From: Flaviflexus massiliensis
GTDB taxonomy: Bacteria; Actinomycetota; Actinomycetes; Actinomycetales; Actinomycetaceae
NCBI RefSeq assembly: GCF_001375495.1
Contig: NZ_LN831057.1
Location: forward strand, 124,001 to 188,000
DNA length: 64,000 nt
Direction of reading: 5' to 3'
In this document: positions 24,092-32,951 of the stretch, in pieces
How positions within the stretch are numbered: position 1 is the first letter of the stretch
Layout of the letters: each line of letters starts with the position of its first letter
Position numbers and translations under genes: made by a program
Notes under the pieces: model-generated
What the model saw: the letters and a program-made list of their open reading frames with translations, nothing else
Told to the model about the DNA's origin: nothing
Database searches by the model: none

Positions 24092-26626
24092 TTACTGGAT
24101 TCGGTTGACACCGGGGGTGTCGATTCCGTCGCCATCCCAGTCACCGATGATGATCGAGTCGGTTGCCCGACCGTAGGCAATCACGGTGTCTGCTGGTCCG
24201 CCCTTGTGGGCGTTGTTGATGTGGAAGACATTCTTGCGGACAAGCGCGATCGTGTCGGTGCCATCCCCATCGAAATCTCCGGAGTAGGCGCGGTCACCAA
24301 TACGACCGTAGTTGTACGAAGTGTCGGCATTGCCGCCACGGGGCGAGTTCACAACGTGGAAGGTGGAGCCACGGCGGACCGTGATCGTATCCGTGCCATC
24401 CCCGTTCCAATCACCCGTCAGTGCCTCGTCCATTTGCCTGCCGTAGTTGAACTGTTCATCGGCATTGCCACCCGTGACAGAGTTCTTTAGGTAGTAGGTG
24501 TTGCCGCGGCGCAGGCCAAGAGTGTCGCCACCGTTGCCGTCCCAGTTACCAACGAGAACTTCGTCGGTGGCCTTGCCGTAGTTGAACTGAACAGCGGCAG
24601 CCCCGCCGGCGAGGGAGTTGGAGAGGTAGAAGGTGTTACCACGACGGATCGCGAGCGTGTCCTTGCCGTCACCGTCCCAGTCACCTGCGAATACCTGGTC
24701 GCCACGCTTACCGTAGGCGAAGGCCACGTCGTGAGTGGTGGTGGACCAGGAGTTGGCGAGATAGAAAACGTTGCCCTTGAGCGGAGCGGGAGTTTCCGGC
24801 TCCTCCGGTTCTTCGGGCTCTTCAGCGATCACGGTGGAGGATGACACAGTCCAGTTTTTGACATAGAAGTCGGCAGGATCAATCACTTCGTTGGTGATGG
24901 CCCAGTCGATCATGAGATCGCGGATCGCTTTCTGCTCGTTGTAAATGACCGGAGCATCGACCACGTGTGGGTATCCGCTACCGCCGGACTGGCGGTAGTT
25001 GTTGAGCACCATAACAATCCGGGTGTCGTCCTCAACCGGGGTGCCATCGGGAAGTGTGAGGTTCTCGATGCGGGAGCCGAGATCCTTGGAAATGTTGATG
25101 TGGTAATTGACGCCGGACAGAATGTCGTAGGCATAGTCGGGGATGCCGCGGGGGACGTCGGGGTAGACGGCATTCGTGACCTCGTCCCAGTTGATCTCGG
25201 AATCTTCCTCGACCTGGGCGTAGTAGCGTGCACCGTACTCGAGGTAGTCACGCAGCTGCTTCCCGGTCAGTTCGACAGCCATGAGCGTGTTGTCGTAGAT
25301 GTACAGTGCAGCCATGTCAGCCACCGTCACATCACCCTCGTTGAAGACCGCGGTGCGGGAGAACGGTGCCGCCACCGAGACGACGGGCAGGTCCGTATAT
25401 TCGGTGCCAGCGAGGGCACGTTCAACCTCTTGGGTTTGGACGTGAGAAATGAAGTCCACGATCGCGGTGTCCTCGTAAACCGAGGTGATGGCCGGCATGG
25501 TTTCCGTTGCTTGAGCAACAACCTGCGCTACCCATGCGAGAGTCTCGTCGTACCAGGGCTGGATGACACCGAGGATCTCGTCATCAACCTCGTAGTCGAC
25601 CGCGTTGAGTGCAACTGCAGTCGGCTTCTCCGTATCGGACCAGACAATCTCAGGATTGCCTTCGCTATCGAGTTGGAGTGGAATGTCGACCTGCGAAAGA
25701 AAACGAGCATGATAGCCCGGCTGAGTGAAGAGCACTTCCTCACCATCAGCATTTTCTAAATAAACTTCAACATTATTGAGCTGGTGCGAGTGACCGCCCA
25801 CGATAATGTCCACACCGGAGGTGTGGTTGGCGATCGAGGTGGCCACGTCTTCTTCAAGATCGCCCGCAGTCCACTCGTAATCGACCCTGTCGAGGCCCGT
25901 ATGTGCAAGGACGATGACAACATCGGCTCCGGCGGCTTCGACCTCGGGAATGTAGCGCTGGACCGCTTCAACCGGTGCCTGGAACTCGAGCGTGTCCTCA
26001 ACAAGGAGGCGGTCCCAGATGCGGACACCGGGGGTGACAACACCGATGATGCCGATGTCGACCGTTTGACCGTCGGCCGTGGTCTTTTCCACCATGGTCC
26101 ACGGCGTCAAGTAAGGGTCGGTCGTGCCCTTGTTCAGCACGTTCGCGCCCAGGATTGGCATCTCCAAATTGTCCTCGTACTGGGCCAGGTCCTCCAGCCC
26201 GTAGTTGAACTCGTGACTGCCAACAACCCCAGCATCGTAATCCAGGTGGTTGAAGAGAGCAGCAATCGGGTCGACCGTGCCATCGGCCCGGTTCGAGTGG
26301 TAGACGGAAGTGAGTTAGTTACCCTGGTTCGCATCTCCGTTGTCGAGAAGAAGAACCGATTCGGCACCCTTTTCATCCCGCACCTGCGAGATCGCGGTCG
26401 ACAGGTGGTCCATACCCCGCGTATTAGCCGGGTTCGATGCCCCAAAATCAGCACCCGTGTAATAGTCGTATCCCACGGCAGTGCCGTGAGTATCGGTTGA
26501 TGCCAGGAGGGTAAGGTTTCCGATCTCCTCGTCAGCCTCGGTCGTGTTCGTGGCCGAGGCGAGCGATGGTGCGAGGGCGACCGCGGCAACGATGCCGCCA
26601 GTCCATAATTTCCTAGACAGTCTCAT
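24092..26626 (-). pseudogene. Secreted CpdB/UshA-type nucleotidase with in-frame stop codon
   Basis: One minus-strand frame of 845 codons reads through a complete 5'-nucleotidase-type protein apart from a TAA at 26315-26317 (codon 104). Before the stop: a signal peptide ending ASA and the metal motif LLASTDTHG, then LLLDNGDANQGN. After it, in the same frame: LTSVYHSNRADG, VVGSHEFNYG (the GxHEFNYG form points to 2',3'-cyclic-nucleotide phosphodiesterase/3'-nucleotidase), VIVLAHTG, GGHSHQ and the C-terminal substrate domain (LNNYRQSGGSGYPH). From about residue 590, after a Glu/Pro linker, six repeats of about 48 residues carry G-DxDGDGxDT calcium-loop-like motifs. An internal ATG at 26167 would give a product without export signal. 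It would normally release nucleosides outside the cell. Confidence 0.85.
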
Positions 26627-26704
26627 GCGTAAAACTCCTTCGTTGAGACCAACTTATGAAGACAGTCTCACAGATGGTTGAGGTAAATGACAGACAGAAA
26701 AGAC

Positions 26705-26797
26705 TTGTCCACAGCGGGTCCTGAGGTTTCTTTTGAAATGCTCACCGGTTAGCCACGGTCTCGTAGACAGTTATTCACCAAGCATTTTTGTGGATAG
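26705..26797. other. Three DnaA-box-like 9-mers upstream of the nucleotidase
   Basis: TTGTCCACA (26705-26713) equals the DnaA box preferred in high-GC actinobacteria. TTATTCACC (26771-26779) and TGTGGATAG (26789-26797, reverse orientation) each differ from TTATCCACA or its complement by one or two bases. They lie in a 297-base gene-free gap between divergent genes. Chance occurrence is possible. Confidence 0.3.
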
Positions 26798-26886
26798 AAC
26801 TGGCCCAAGAAGCCTGAATTATCGGGAGCCCTACGAGAGCGAAAATCTCGCATTCTGTCATTGGCCAATGTAGGTAGCAGACACCA

Positions 26887-26917
26887 TTGGTCCGGTGAAG
26901 AATGGTCGTGCTATAGA
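26887..26917 (+). promoter_or_regulatory. Candidate leaderless promoter of the GNAT gene
   Basis: TTGGTC (26887-26892), a 19-base spacer and TATAGA (26912-26917) end 6 bases before the ATG at 26924. This places the start of transcription at or next to the initiation codon; no ribosome-binding site is visible. Confidence 0.45.
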
Positions 26918-26923
26918 TAGGGA

Positions 26924-27403
26924 ATGCGTTCACTAGCCATTCGCTCTGCCACCGTGCTCGATGCGGGAGAACTTGCGCGGGTCCACGGCCAATCCTGGGA
27001 CGAGACCTATCGCGGACTACTTCCCGATTCACTCATCGATTCGAAGCAGGAACGAATGGTCGCGATCTACGAGAAGATCCTCTCTGAACCGGACAATGCT
27101 TCCTACTGGGTCGCAACGTGGGACGGTGAAATCGTTGGCCTAGCAAGTGCGGCAGCGCTCGGGCCGGGCGACGTTCGGCTCCTTGAAATCACTTCTCTCT
27201 ACGTACTGAAATCCCATCAGCGCCAGGGAATTGGATCCATCCTGCTCAACCATGCGGTTGGCACGGCTCCCTGCCTCCTGTGGGTGCTAGAAGGCAACGA
27301 ATCCGCGATCTCCTTCTACCAAAGCCAGGGCTTTGAACTGGATGGTGAAACTCAGTCACCTGAGATACTCGGCGGTGCCCGCGAACTACGCATGGTCCGA
27401 TAA
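26924..27403 (+). CDS. GNAT-family N-acetyltransferase
   Basis: 159 residues. N-terminal strand LAIRSATVLDAGELARVHGQSW, the substrate-side motif WDETYRGLLPDS, and the acetyl-CoA-binding segment LEITSLYVLKSHQRQGIGSILL (Q/RxxGxG/A as RQGIGS), then the C-terminal ESAISFYQSQGFELDG. The acceptor is unknown; this subtype is often annotated as an amino-acid or antibiotic acetyltransferase, but nothing here decides it. It is a stand-alone gene, probably leaderless. Confidence 0.88.
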   Translation: MRSLAIRSATVLDAGELARVHGQSWDETYRGLLPDSLIDSKQERMVAIYEKILSEPDNASYWVATWDGEIVGLASAAALGPGDVRLLEITSLYVLKSHQRQGIGSILLNHAVGTAPCLLWVLEGNESAISFYQSQGFELDGETQSPEILGGARELRMVR

Positions 27404-27582
27404 CGATGAGCCCATCACGTGGAGGACGGGGAAGAGTGGAAACGGTCTGAGGCTCTCGATGGGGGAGGCGCTACTCCACTGAGATTTTCATTCTCGCGCT
27501 GACATGCTGGGAGCCGGCCCCGTTTTGTCGTTCATTTCCAGGTAGTTCAGTACGGTGCTTGTCCTGAATCTGCTGGCGAGAG

Positions 27583-27607
27583 GTGGGGGGACAAATGTTG
27601 CCCCCAC
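27583..27607 (-). terminator. Possible terminator of the acyl-CoA dehydrogenase gene
   Basis: GTGGGGG (27583-27589) and CCCCCAC (27601-27607) pair around an 11-base loop, 72 bases past the stop of the minus-strand gene. The stem is short and there is no T-run. The rest of 27404-27678 shows nothing recognisable. Confidence 0.35.
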
Positions 27608-27678
27608 ACCGCACTCCCCGCACCCGCCCAGCACGTGATGCTGAAACCTACTTGCGAGCGGCAGGGATGTTGGTTTTG

Positions 27679-28836
27679 CTAGTTCCGCTTGTCCTGCTTT
27701 TCGACGGGGCCGAGTACGACATTGGCCCACGAGCCGTGCAGGGATTCCTGATCGGAGGGCTGGAAGAGCCCAGCCAGAACGTCACGGTAGAGGCGGGAGA
27801 GCTCATTCGAGTTCGAGTAGGAGGAGCCACCCGAGGACCGGATTGCCTGATCAACGGCGTAGAGCGATGCCTCGGCCGCGGCGTTCTTAGCGGCGGAAAG
27901 CTGCGGGTACCAGAGATCCCCACGGTCACGTCCGTCCTGGAGATCACGTGCCAGCAGGGTCACTTCGGCGGTTGCTGAGTTCATGCGCAGTGCCGCGCTC
28001 GCGAGCCGCCACTGAATATCAGGATCGTTGGCGTACACGTCCTGGTGGAGGACGGACTTGCGGGTCTTGACCTTGTCGGCCGCGACCTCGATGGCTCGGT
28101 TGCCGATACCGAGGTAGGTGGCTGCTAGGAACAGTTCGAAGTGGGCGAAGATGCCGAAAACAACGGGTTCCTTGCTTGGGCCGGGTGCCACTCTCTGGAG
28201 AACTTGGGAGGCGGGTGCGTGAGCGCCCTCGAGGCGGGTCGAGTTCGACTGCGTCCCCCTCATCCCTACCGTGTCCCAGTCATCGTTGATCGTAAACCCA
28301 CCATCTTCCCTCCTGAGTAGAGCAAAGACGGAGTGCGGCCCGTCAGCACCGGAATCATCCCTGCCGAACGTCATGAGCTGCGTCCACACGGGGGAGAGGG
28401 AGGTGAAGATCTTGAGGCCGTGGAAGGAGTATCCGCTTTCCCCATCGGGCTTTGCCTCCGTAATGGAACCAAAGAGGACGAGGTCGTTTCCGGGCTCGGA
28501 AATACCGAAGGCAAAAACGTCACCGTTGACAGCGCCCTCGAGGATCTGCTTGCCCGACTCAACACCATTCTCGACCAGGTGCCGACCAAGACCCACGATG
28601 ATCTGATGCATGTTGATCGAGAGTGCGGTCGCGGGAGCTGCCTGTGCGAGCCGAGTCTGTTCCTGGCAGATCTCCTCAATCGACAACCCTGCCCCGCCGT
28701 ACTCTGTCGGAACGAAAGCTGTTAGATATCCAGCGTCCTTCAGCTCCTTGAGATCCTCGTCAGGAAACACATTGTCCCGATCGACCGCGGCGGCTCGGGA
28801 ATGGATGCGGGAGAGCAGGTCGTCACTGAGAAACAT
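27679..28836 (-). CDS. Acyl-CoA dehydrogenase family flavoprotein
   Basis: 385 residues. N-terminal helical part (DLKELKDAGYLTAFVPTEYGGAGLS), the middle beta domain with FAFGISEPGND, GYSFHGLKIFTS and VGMRGTQSNSTRLEGAH, and the C-terminal four-helix part ending with AIRSSGGSSYSNSNELSRLYRDV. This layout matches the FAD-dependent acyl-CoA dehydrogenase/DszC-like monooxygenase superfamily. The usual catalytic Glu of true dehydrogenases is not evident to me, so a different oxidative reaction is possible. It stands alone, with a purine-rich tract upstream. No beta-oxidation partners are nearby. Confidence 0.8.
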   Translation of the reverse strand: MFLSDDLLSRIHSRAAAVDRDNVFPDEDLKELKDAGYLTAFVPTEYGGAGLSIEEICQEQTRLAQAAPATALSINMHQIIVGLGRHLVENGVESGKQILEGAVNGDVFAFGISEPGNDLVLFGSITEAKPDGESGYSFHGLKIFTSLSPVWTQLMTFGRDDSGADGPHSVFALLRREDGGFTINDDWDTVGMRGTQSNSTRLEGAHAPASQVLQRVAPGPSKEPVVFGIFAHFELFLAATYLGIGNRAIEVAADKVKTRKSVLHQDVYANDPDIQWRLASAALRMNSATAEVTLLARDLQDGRDRGDLWYPQLSAAKNAAAEASLYAVDQAIRSSGGSSYSNSNELSRLYRDVLAGLFQPSDQESLHGSWANVVLGPVEKQDKRN

Positions 28837-28918
28837 GGGGAGATATTCCTTTCACTGAATACTCTTTTCAGACTATCGTCACCCCTCACAAAAGTTGAGC
28901 CGAACAAGCCTGAGGCGA

Positions 28919-29012
28919 ACACGGGGAAACGAGAAAGGGAAAGGACGGGGAAAGGAAAGGACTGGAAGGGCATGTGGAAGGGGAAAGGGTAGAGGTCAGG
29001 GGGGATGGGGAA
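28919..29012 (+). repeat. Polypurine tract of about 90 bases
   Basis: About 88% purines on the plus strand, made of GGGGAAA, GGGAAAGGA and GGAAAGGA variants. It begins 83 bases beyond the start codon of the minus-strand acyl-CoA dehydrogenase gene and runs into the ackA terminator. It has no open gene. Confidence 0.7.
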
Positions 29013-29039
29013 ACACCGTGCGGTGCTTCCCCATCCCCC
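29000..29039 (-). terminator. Terminator of pta-ackA
   Basis: GGGGGATGGGGAA pairs with TTCCCCATCCCCC (13 bases) and the stem continues inside as CACCG-TG-CGGTG. It starts 37 bases after the ackA stop, on the minus strand. One of the strongest hairpins in the window. Confidence 0.85.
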
Positions 29040-29075
29040 TTACCAGTCGCACTACGTGCTCATGGCAGTATGCGG

Positions 29076-30254
29076 TTACTTGTTGATGATCTCCATGGCA
29101 GCTCGGGCGATGGCGAGCTCCTCGTTGGTGGGTACCACGAGGACCTGGACGGAGGATTCGTCGGTGGAGATCTGACGGATCTCGTCGCCGCGGATCGCAT
29201 TCTGTGACTCGTCGAGGGTGAGGCCAAAGCCCTTGAGGCGCTCGACGACCTCTGTGCGGAGCAGATCATCGTTCTCGCCAATGCCTGCGGTGAAGGCAAT
29301 GACATCAAGCCCGCCCATGACAGCAGCGTAGGAGCCGATGTACTTGACGATTCGGTGCACGTAAATGTCGAGGCCTTCGCGTGCGTGAGCGTCCCCGCCC
29401 TCGGCGAGTGCCCAGACGGCCCTCATGTCGTTCTCCCCGGCCAGGCCCTTGAGACCTGACTGCTTGTTGAACAGGTTGTCGATCTCGTCGACATTCATGC
29501 CGCCCACGCGCCTGAGGTGGAAGATCGCTGCCGGGTCGATGTCGCCCGTGCGGGTGCCCATGACCAGGCCCTCGAGCGGGGTGAGACCCATGGACGTATC
29601 AACGGCCTTGCCGTTGACGACAGCGGAGACTGAGGCGCCATTGCCGAGGTGGAGCACGATCTGCTTGAGATCGGTGCGGCCCACGTATTCGGTGACAGAT
29701 TCGGACACGAACTGGTGCGAGGTGCCGTGGGCACCGTAGCGCCGGATCCCGTACTTGTCGGCAACTTCCCGGTTGAGTGCGTAGCGGGCTGCTTCCTCCG
29801 GCAGGGTCTGGAAGAACGCAGTATCGAAGACGGCGACGTGGGGAACATCAAGCAGGTCCCGAGCCACATCAATGCCGCGCAGATTTGCCGGGTTGTGCAG
29901 GGGTGCGAGCGGGGAGAGTTCCTCCACGAGGTCGCGTACTTCCGGTGTGATGAGGACGGGGCTGTCGAAGTGGTTACCGCCCTGGACGACGCGGTGACCA
30001 ACGGCCTTGATGCCGGCTTCGCTGAGTTTGGGGCCGATGGTATCGAACAGGTTGAGCACGTAGCGCAGTCCTTCACCGTGGTCGGCAAGCGGTTCGTCGA
30101 ATTCGTGCTTCTCACCCCGGTAGGTGTGCTTGATGTGGCTGGAGCCTTCGCCGATCTGTTCGACAAGGCCAACAGCTAGTGCTTCGCCTGACTCCGGATC
30201 AACAAGCTGGTATTTGATGGAGGAGGAACCGGAGTTAATGACGAGGACGGTCAT
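29076..30254 (-). CDS. ackA: Acetate kinase
   Basis: 392 residues. Converts acetyl phosphate and ADP to acetate and ATP in overflow metabolism. Family signatures: VINSGSSSIKYQL (phosphate 1), FDTAFFQTLP, GAHGTSHQFVSE, VLHLGNGASVSAV, LTPLEGLVMGTRTGDIDP and FTAGIGEND. It lies 15 bases downstream of pta in the same operon and is followed by a strong terminator. Confidence 0.97.
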   Translation of the reverse strand: MTVLVINSGSSSIKYQLVDPESGEALAVGLVEQIGEGSSHIKHTYRGEKHEFDEPLADHGEGLRYVLNLFDTIGPKLSEAGIKAVGHRVVQGGNHFDSPVLITPEVRDLVEELSPLAPLHNPANLRGIDVARDLLDVPHVAVFDTAFFQTLPEEAARYALNREVADKYGIRRYGAHGTSHQFVSESVTEYVGRTDLKQIVLHLGNGASVSAVVNGKAVDTSMGLTPLEGLVMGTRTGDIDPAAIFHLRRVGGMNVDEIDNLFNKQSGLKGLAGENDMRAVWALAEGGDAHAREGLDIYVHRIVKYIGSYAAVMGGLDVIAFTAGIGENDDLLRTEVVERLKGFGLTLDESQNAIRGDEIRQISTDESSVQVLVVPTNEELAIARAAMEIINK

Positions 30255-30269
30255 GAAGTACCTTTCGAA

Positions 30270-31841
30270 CTAGTTTTGCGCTTGGACTGCGGTGATGGCG
30301 ATCGTGTTGACAATGTCGTCCACGAGAGCGCCACGGGAAAGATCGTTAACGGGCTTGTTGAGACCCTGGAGGATCGGGCCGACAGCGACCACACCGGAGG
30401 AGCGCTGCACGGCCTTGTAGCCGATGTTGCCGGCATTGAGGGACGGGAAGATGAAAACGTTTGCCTTACCTGCGACCGGTGAGTCCGGCATCTTCTTCCT
30501 CGCCACGTGCGGATCGACGGCCGCATCGTACTGGATCGGGCCCTCAATGAGCAGATCCGGGTTCTTTGCCCGCGCCAGGTTCGTGGCCTCAATAACTGCC
30601 TCCACGTCAGCACCCGTTCCGGAAGCACCGGTCGAGTAGGAGAGGAGGGCAATGCGAGGGTCAACACCGAACTGAACGGCGGTCTGGGCCGAGGACACGG
30701 TGATGTCGGCAAGCTGCTGCGGAGTCGGGTTCGTATTGACTGCGCAGTCGCCGTACACGAGGACACGATCCGACATGAGCATGAGGAACACGGAGGACAC
30801 GATCGAGGTGTCAGGCTTCGTCTTGATGATCTGGAACGAGGGCACAATCGTTTCAGCCGTCGTGTGTGCCGCACCGGACACCATGCCGTCAGCATCCCCC
30901 ATGTGCACCATCATCGTCGCGAAGTAGGAGACATCCTTAAGCTTTTCAACGGCCTGCTCCTCGGTCATGCCCTTCTTCGCTCGCAGGCGAGCAAGCTCAG
31001 GAGCGTAGCGGGAAATGTAGGACTCGTCATCGGGATCAACGATCTGGGCTCCCGACAGGTCGTAACCCTTCTCCTTCGCGCGATTCAGGACTTCCTCTTC
31101 CTTGCCGACAAGCACAATGTCGGACACGTCGTTCGAGAGGATAATGGAGGCTGCCTGAAGCACGCGATCGTCACCCGATTCGGGCAGGACAACGCGTTTG
31201 CGATCAATGCGAGCACGCTCCATGAGGTCCGTCTGGAACATGAGGGGCGGGCGGATCGCGGGCTTCTCCTTAAAGACCTCAAGGATCGACTCGTCGATCT
31301 TGCCGGAGTAGACCTTGATCTCAGGATGATCGTCGTGAATCTCTGCCTCGAGGCCCTCTTGCGGATTGAGAACAAAAACGGAGGTGATGGGAACGTGGGC
31401 AGCAGACATTTCTGCAGCAGCGAGCTCAATGTAGCCAGCGGTACGCTCGACACTGCGACGGCTGCCGTCAACAACCATGCCGATCGTGGTTCCGAGGTTG
31501 GCTGCGGTGCGTCCCGAACGGCCAATAAGCCCCGGGTTCACCGGGTCGCCTTCCGTGTGTCCAACAAGGAGGACAGCGTCGTAGTCGGTGGAGAACTTCC
31601 GGTAGGCGCGAATGATGGCGTTCATCGCAGACGCCTCATCTTCAAAGTAGTGGTCGCGACGGGTTCCGTATCCCGCACCAAACTCTTGAACGACCGGGTC
31701 GAGTTCCGCAGGACCGTTCACGTAGGGACGGAATACGCCCACGCGATCGTACGAGGTCCGCAGAATATCAACAATCTGCCTTGCAATTTCAATACCGCCG
31801 GTCACCTGTTCGGTTGATGCCAGGTAGAGCGAATCGGCCAC
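30270..31841 (-). CDS. pta: Phosphate acetyltransferase, short form
   Basis: 523 residues. Makes acetyl phosphate from acetyl-CoA, feeding ackA. The C-terminal PTA_PTB catalytic domain (about 205-523) is complete: RKRVVLPESGDDRVLQAA, MVHMGDADGMVSGAAHTTAE, YGDCAVNTNP, LSYSTGASGTG and FIFPSLNAGNIGYK. The N-terminal BioD-like P-loop domain is shortened and its nucleotide loop is degenerate (STEQVTGGIE instead of a GxGKS type). The DRTGG domain found between the two in long Pta (about 690-714 residues in E. coli and relatives) is missing. The divergent gene is SURF1. Confidence 0.93.
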   Translation of the reverse strand: MADSLYLASTEQVTGGIEIARQIVDILRTSYDRVGVFRPYVNGPAELDPVVQEFGAGYGTRRDHYFEDEASAMNAIIRAYRKFSTDYDAVLLVGHTEGDPVNPGLIGRSGRTAANLGTTIGMVVDGSRRSVERTAGYIELAAAEMSAAHVPITSVFVLNPQEGLEAEIHDDHPEIKVYSGKIDESILEVFKEKPAIRPPLMFQTDLMERARIDRKRVVLPESGDDRVLQAASIILSNDVSDIVLVGKEEEVLNRAKEKGYDLSGAQIVDPDDESYISRYAPELARLRAKKGMTEEQAVEKLKDVSYFATMMVHMGDADGMVSGAAHTTAETIVPSFQIIKTKPDTSIVSSVFLMLMSDRVLVYGDCAVNTNPTPQQLADITVSSAQTAVQFGVDPRIALLSYSTGASGTGADVEAVIEATNLARAKNPDLLIEGPIQYDAAVDPHVARKKMPDSPVAGKANVFIFPSLNAGNIGYKAVQRSSGVVAVGPILQGLNKPVNDLSRGALVDDIVNTIAITAVQAQN

Positions 31842-31906
31842 GTGATTTCCTTCCGCAGAGCTTCATCCTGATATCTACATTATCGGTCATGAAACAGTTC
31901 CGTGTC

Positions 31907-31934
31907 TTGGTCGATGGCCAAAGTGACATAGGAT
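31907..31934 (+). promoter_or_regulatory. Candidate leaderless promoter of the SURF1 gene
   Basis: TTGGTC (31907-31912), a 16-base spacer and TAGGAT (31929-31934) end 6 bases before the ATG at 31941, with no ribosome-binding site. Transcription would begin at the start codon. Confidence 0.5.
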
Positions 31935-31940
31935 CAACAC

Positions 31941-32813
31941 ATGTCAGGAAGCGGTCGCGGTAGTGATTGGGTGAGGGAAGCGTTCACCCCAAAAATGATT
32001 GTGCTCTTCATTCTGCTGGCCATCGCCGCAGGAGTCTGCATCAGGCTCGGCTACTGGCAGCTCGAGCGAGCAACCGCGCGCGGCGCGGAACGCATCATCT
32101 CCGAGCACGAGGAGAGGCTGAACTCACCCGCCGGGCCCCTCGACGAGGTCCTCCGCGTCCAAACAAACATGAGGACCGATGAATATGCCCACCCCGTGTA
32201 CGTGACCGGAACCTACAGCGATGATCAGCTTAGAGTCATCGATCGCGCAGTCGGTGGCGAAGGGGCCGATCTCATCCTCTCCCACCTCACGATCACGGAG
32301 GGGCCGGATGAGGGAGCGAACGTCCCGGTCATTCGCGGCTGGGTGGAACCGGGCTCCCCGCTGCCGGCCGTCCCCGACGGTGAAGTGACCGTCTTCGGCT
32401 ACCTATCCGGCCCGGAAGACTCCATTGGCGGACTGACGGAAGAGACCGCTCTGTCTATCTCTCCGGCCGAGCTCGTGAACGTGTGGGGCAGTCCTATCCT
32501 GTCCGGATACATGGTCGAATTCACCCCCACCGGAGTCGATATGAGCCTCGTCGAAGCTGGTGAGCCCGTCAGCTTCACCGCCGAAAGCGCCTCCCCATCG
32601 GGAGTGCAGCATGCTCCGGCACCCAAGCCCGTCGAAGAGGGCGGGTTCAATCTTCAAAATGCTGCCTACGCTGCAGAGTGGGTGATCTTTGCAGGCTTCG
32701 CACTCTTCATCTGGTTCAGGATCCTCCGCTCCACAGTCGAATCGAAGCGCGAGGAACGCATGCTCGACGAGTGGGCCGATGAACTAATCGCCGAATCCAA
32801 CGACAGCAAGTAA
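31941..32813 (+). CDS. SURF1 family protein
   Basis: 290 residues with one membrane helix near the N-terminus (KMIVLFILLAIAAGVCIRLG) followed by the family motif GYWQLERA, a large extracellular part with VYVTGTY and VIRGWVEPG, a second helix (EWVIFAGFALFIWFRIL) preceded by NLQNAAYAAEW, and an acidic tail. SURF1 proteins assist cytochrome c oxidase (heme a3/copper) assembly. No cox genes are in this window. It is probably transcribed alone from a leaderless promoter. Confidence 0.9.
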   Translation: MSGSGRGSDWVREAFTPKMIVLFILLAIAAGVCIRLGYWQLERATARGAERIISEHEERLNSPAGPLDEVLRVQTNMRTDEYAHPVYVTGTYSDDQLRVIDRAVGGEGADLILSHLTITEGPDEGANVPVIRGWVEPGSPLPAVPDGEVTVFGYLSGPEDSIGGLTEETALSISPAELVNVWGSPILSGYMVEFTPTGVDMSLVEAGEPVSFTAESASPSGVQHAPAPKPVEEGGFNLQNAAYAAEWVIFAGFALFIWFRILRSTVESKREERMLDEWADELIAESNDSK

Positions 32814-32818
32814 GTTCC

Positions 32819-32862
32819 GCAAGGGCAACAAGGAAAACGCGCAAGGGCAGTAAAGGAAACTC
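32819..32862. repeat. Two imperfect 22-bp tandem repeats after SURF1
   Basis: GCAAGGGCAACAAGGAAAAC (32819 on) and GCAAGGGCAGTAAAGGAAAC (32841 on) are copies with a 22-base period, just past the SURF1 stop. No hairpin terminator was found between SURF1 and the convergent gene. Confidence 0.6.
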
Positions 32863-32951
32863 TCGGGCACGCCAACGTCCCGTCGTTGATGTCTCTCTGC
32901 GCACTGCGAGCCCGTGCAGGCTTATTGATCTATTACAGGTAAGACAGCGAC

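Noticed and set aside
26134-26589. 151-codon minus-strand frame overlapping the nucleotidase stop
   Set aside because: It is in a different frame from the nucleotidase motifs, is Arg/Thr/Ser-rich and is a shadow; the true frame is simply interrupted by TAA.
27583-27978. 131-codon plus-strand frame
   Set aside because: Mostly antisense to the end of the acyl-CoA dehydrogenase gene, which has clear family motifs.
30507-31817. 436-codon plus-strand frame inside pta
   Set aside because: Antisense shadow of a conserved enzyme; composition is typical of a reverse-frame translation.
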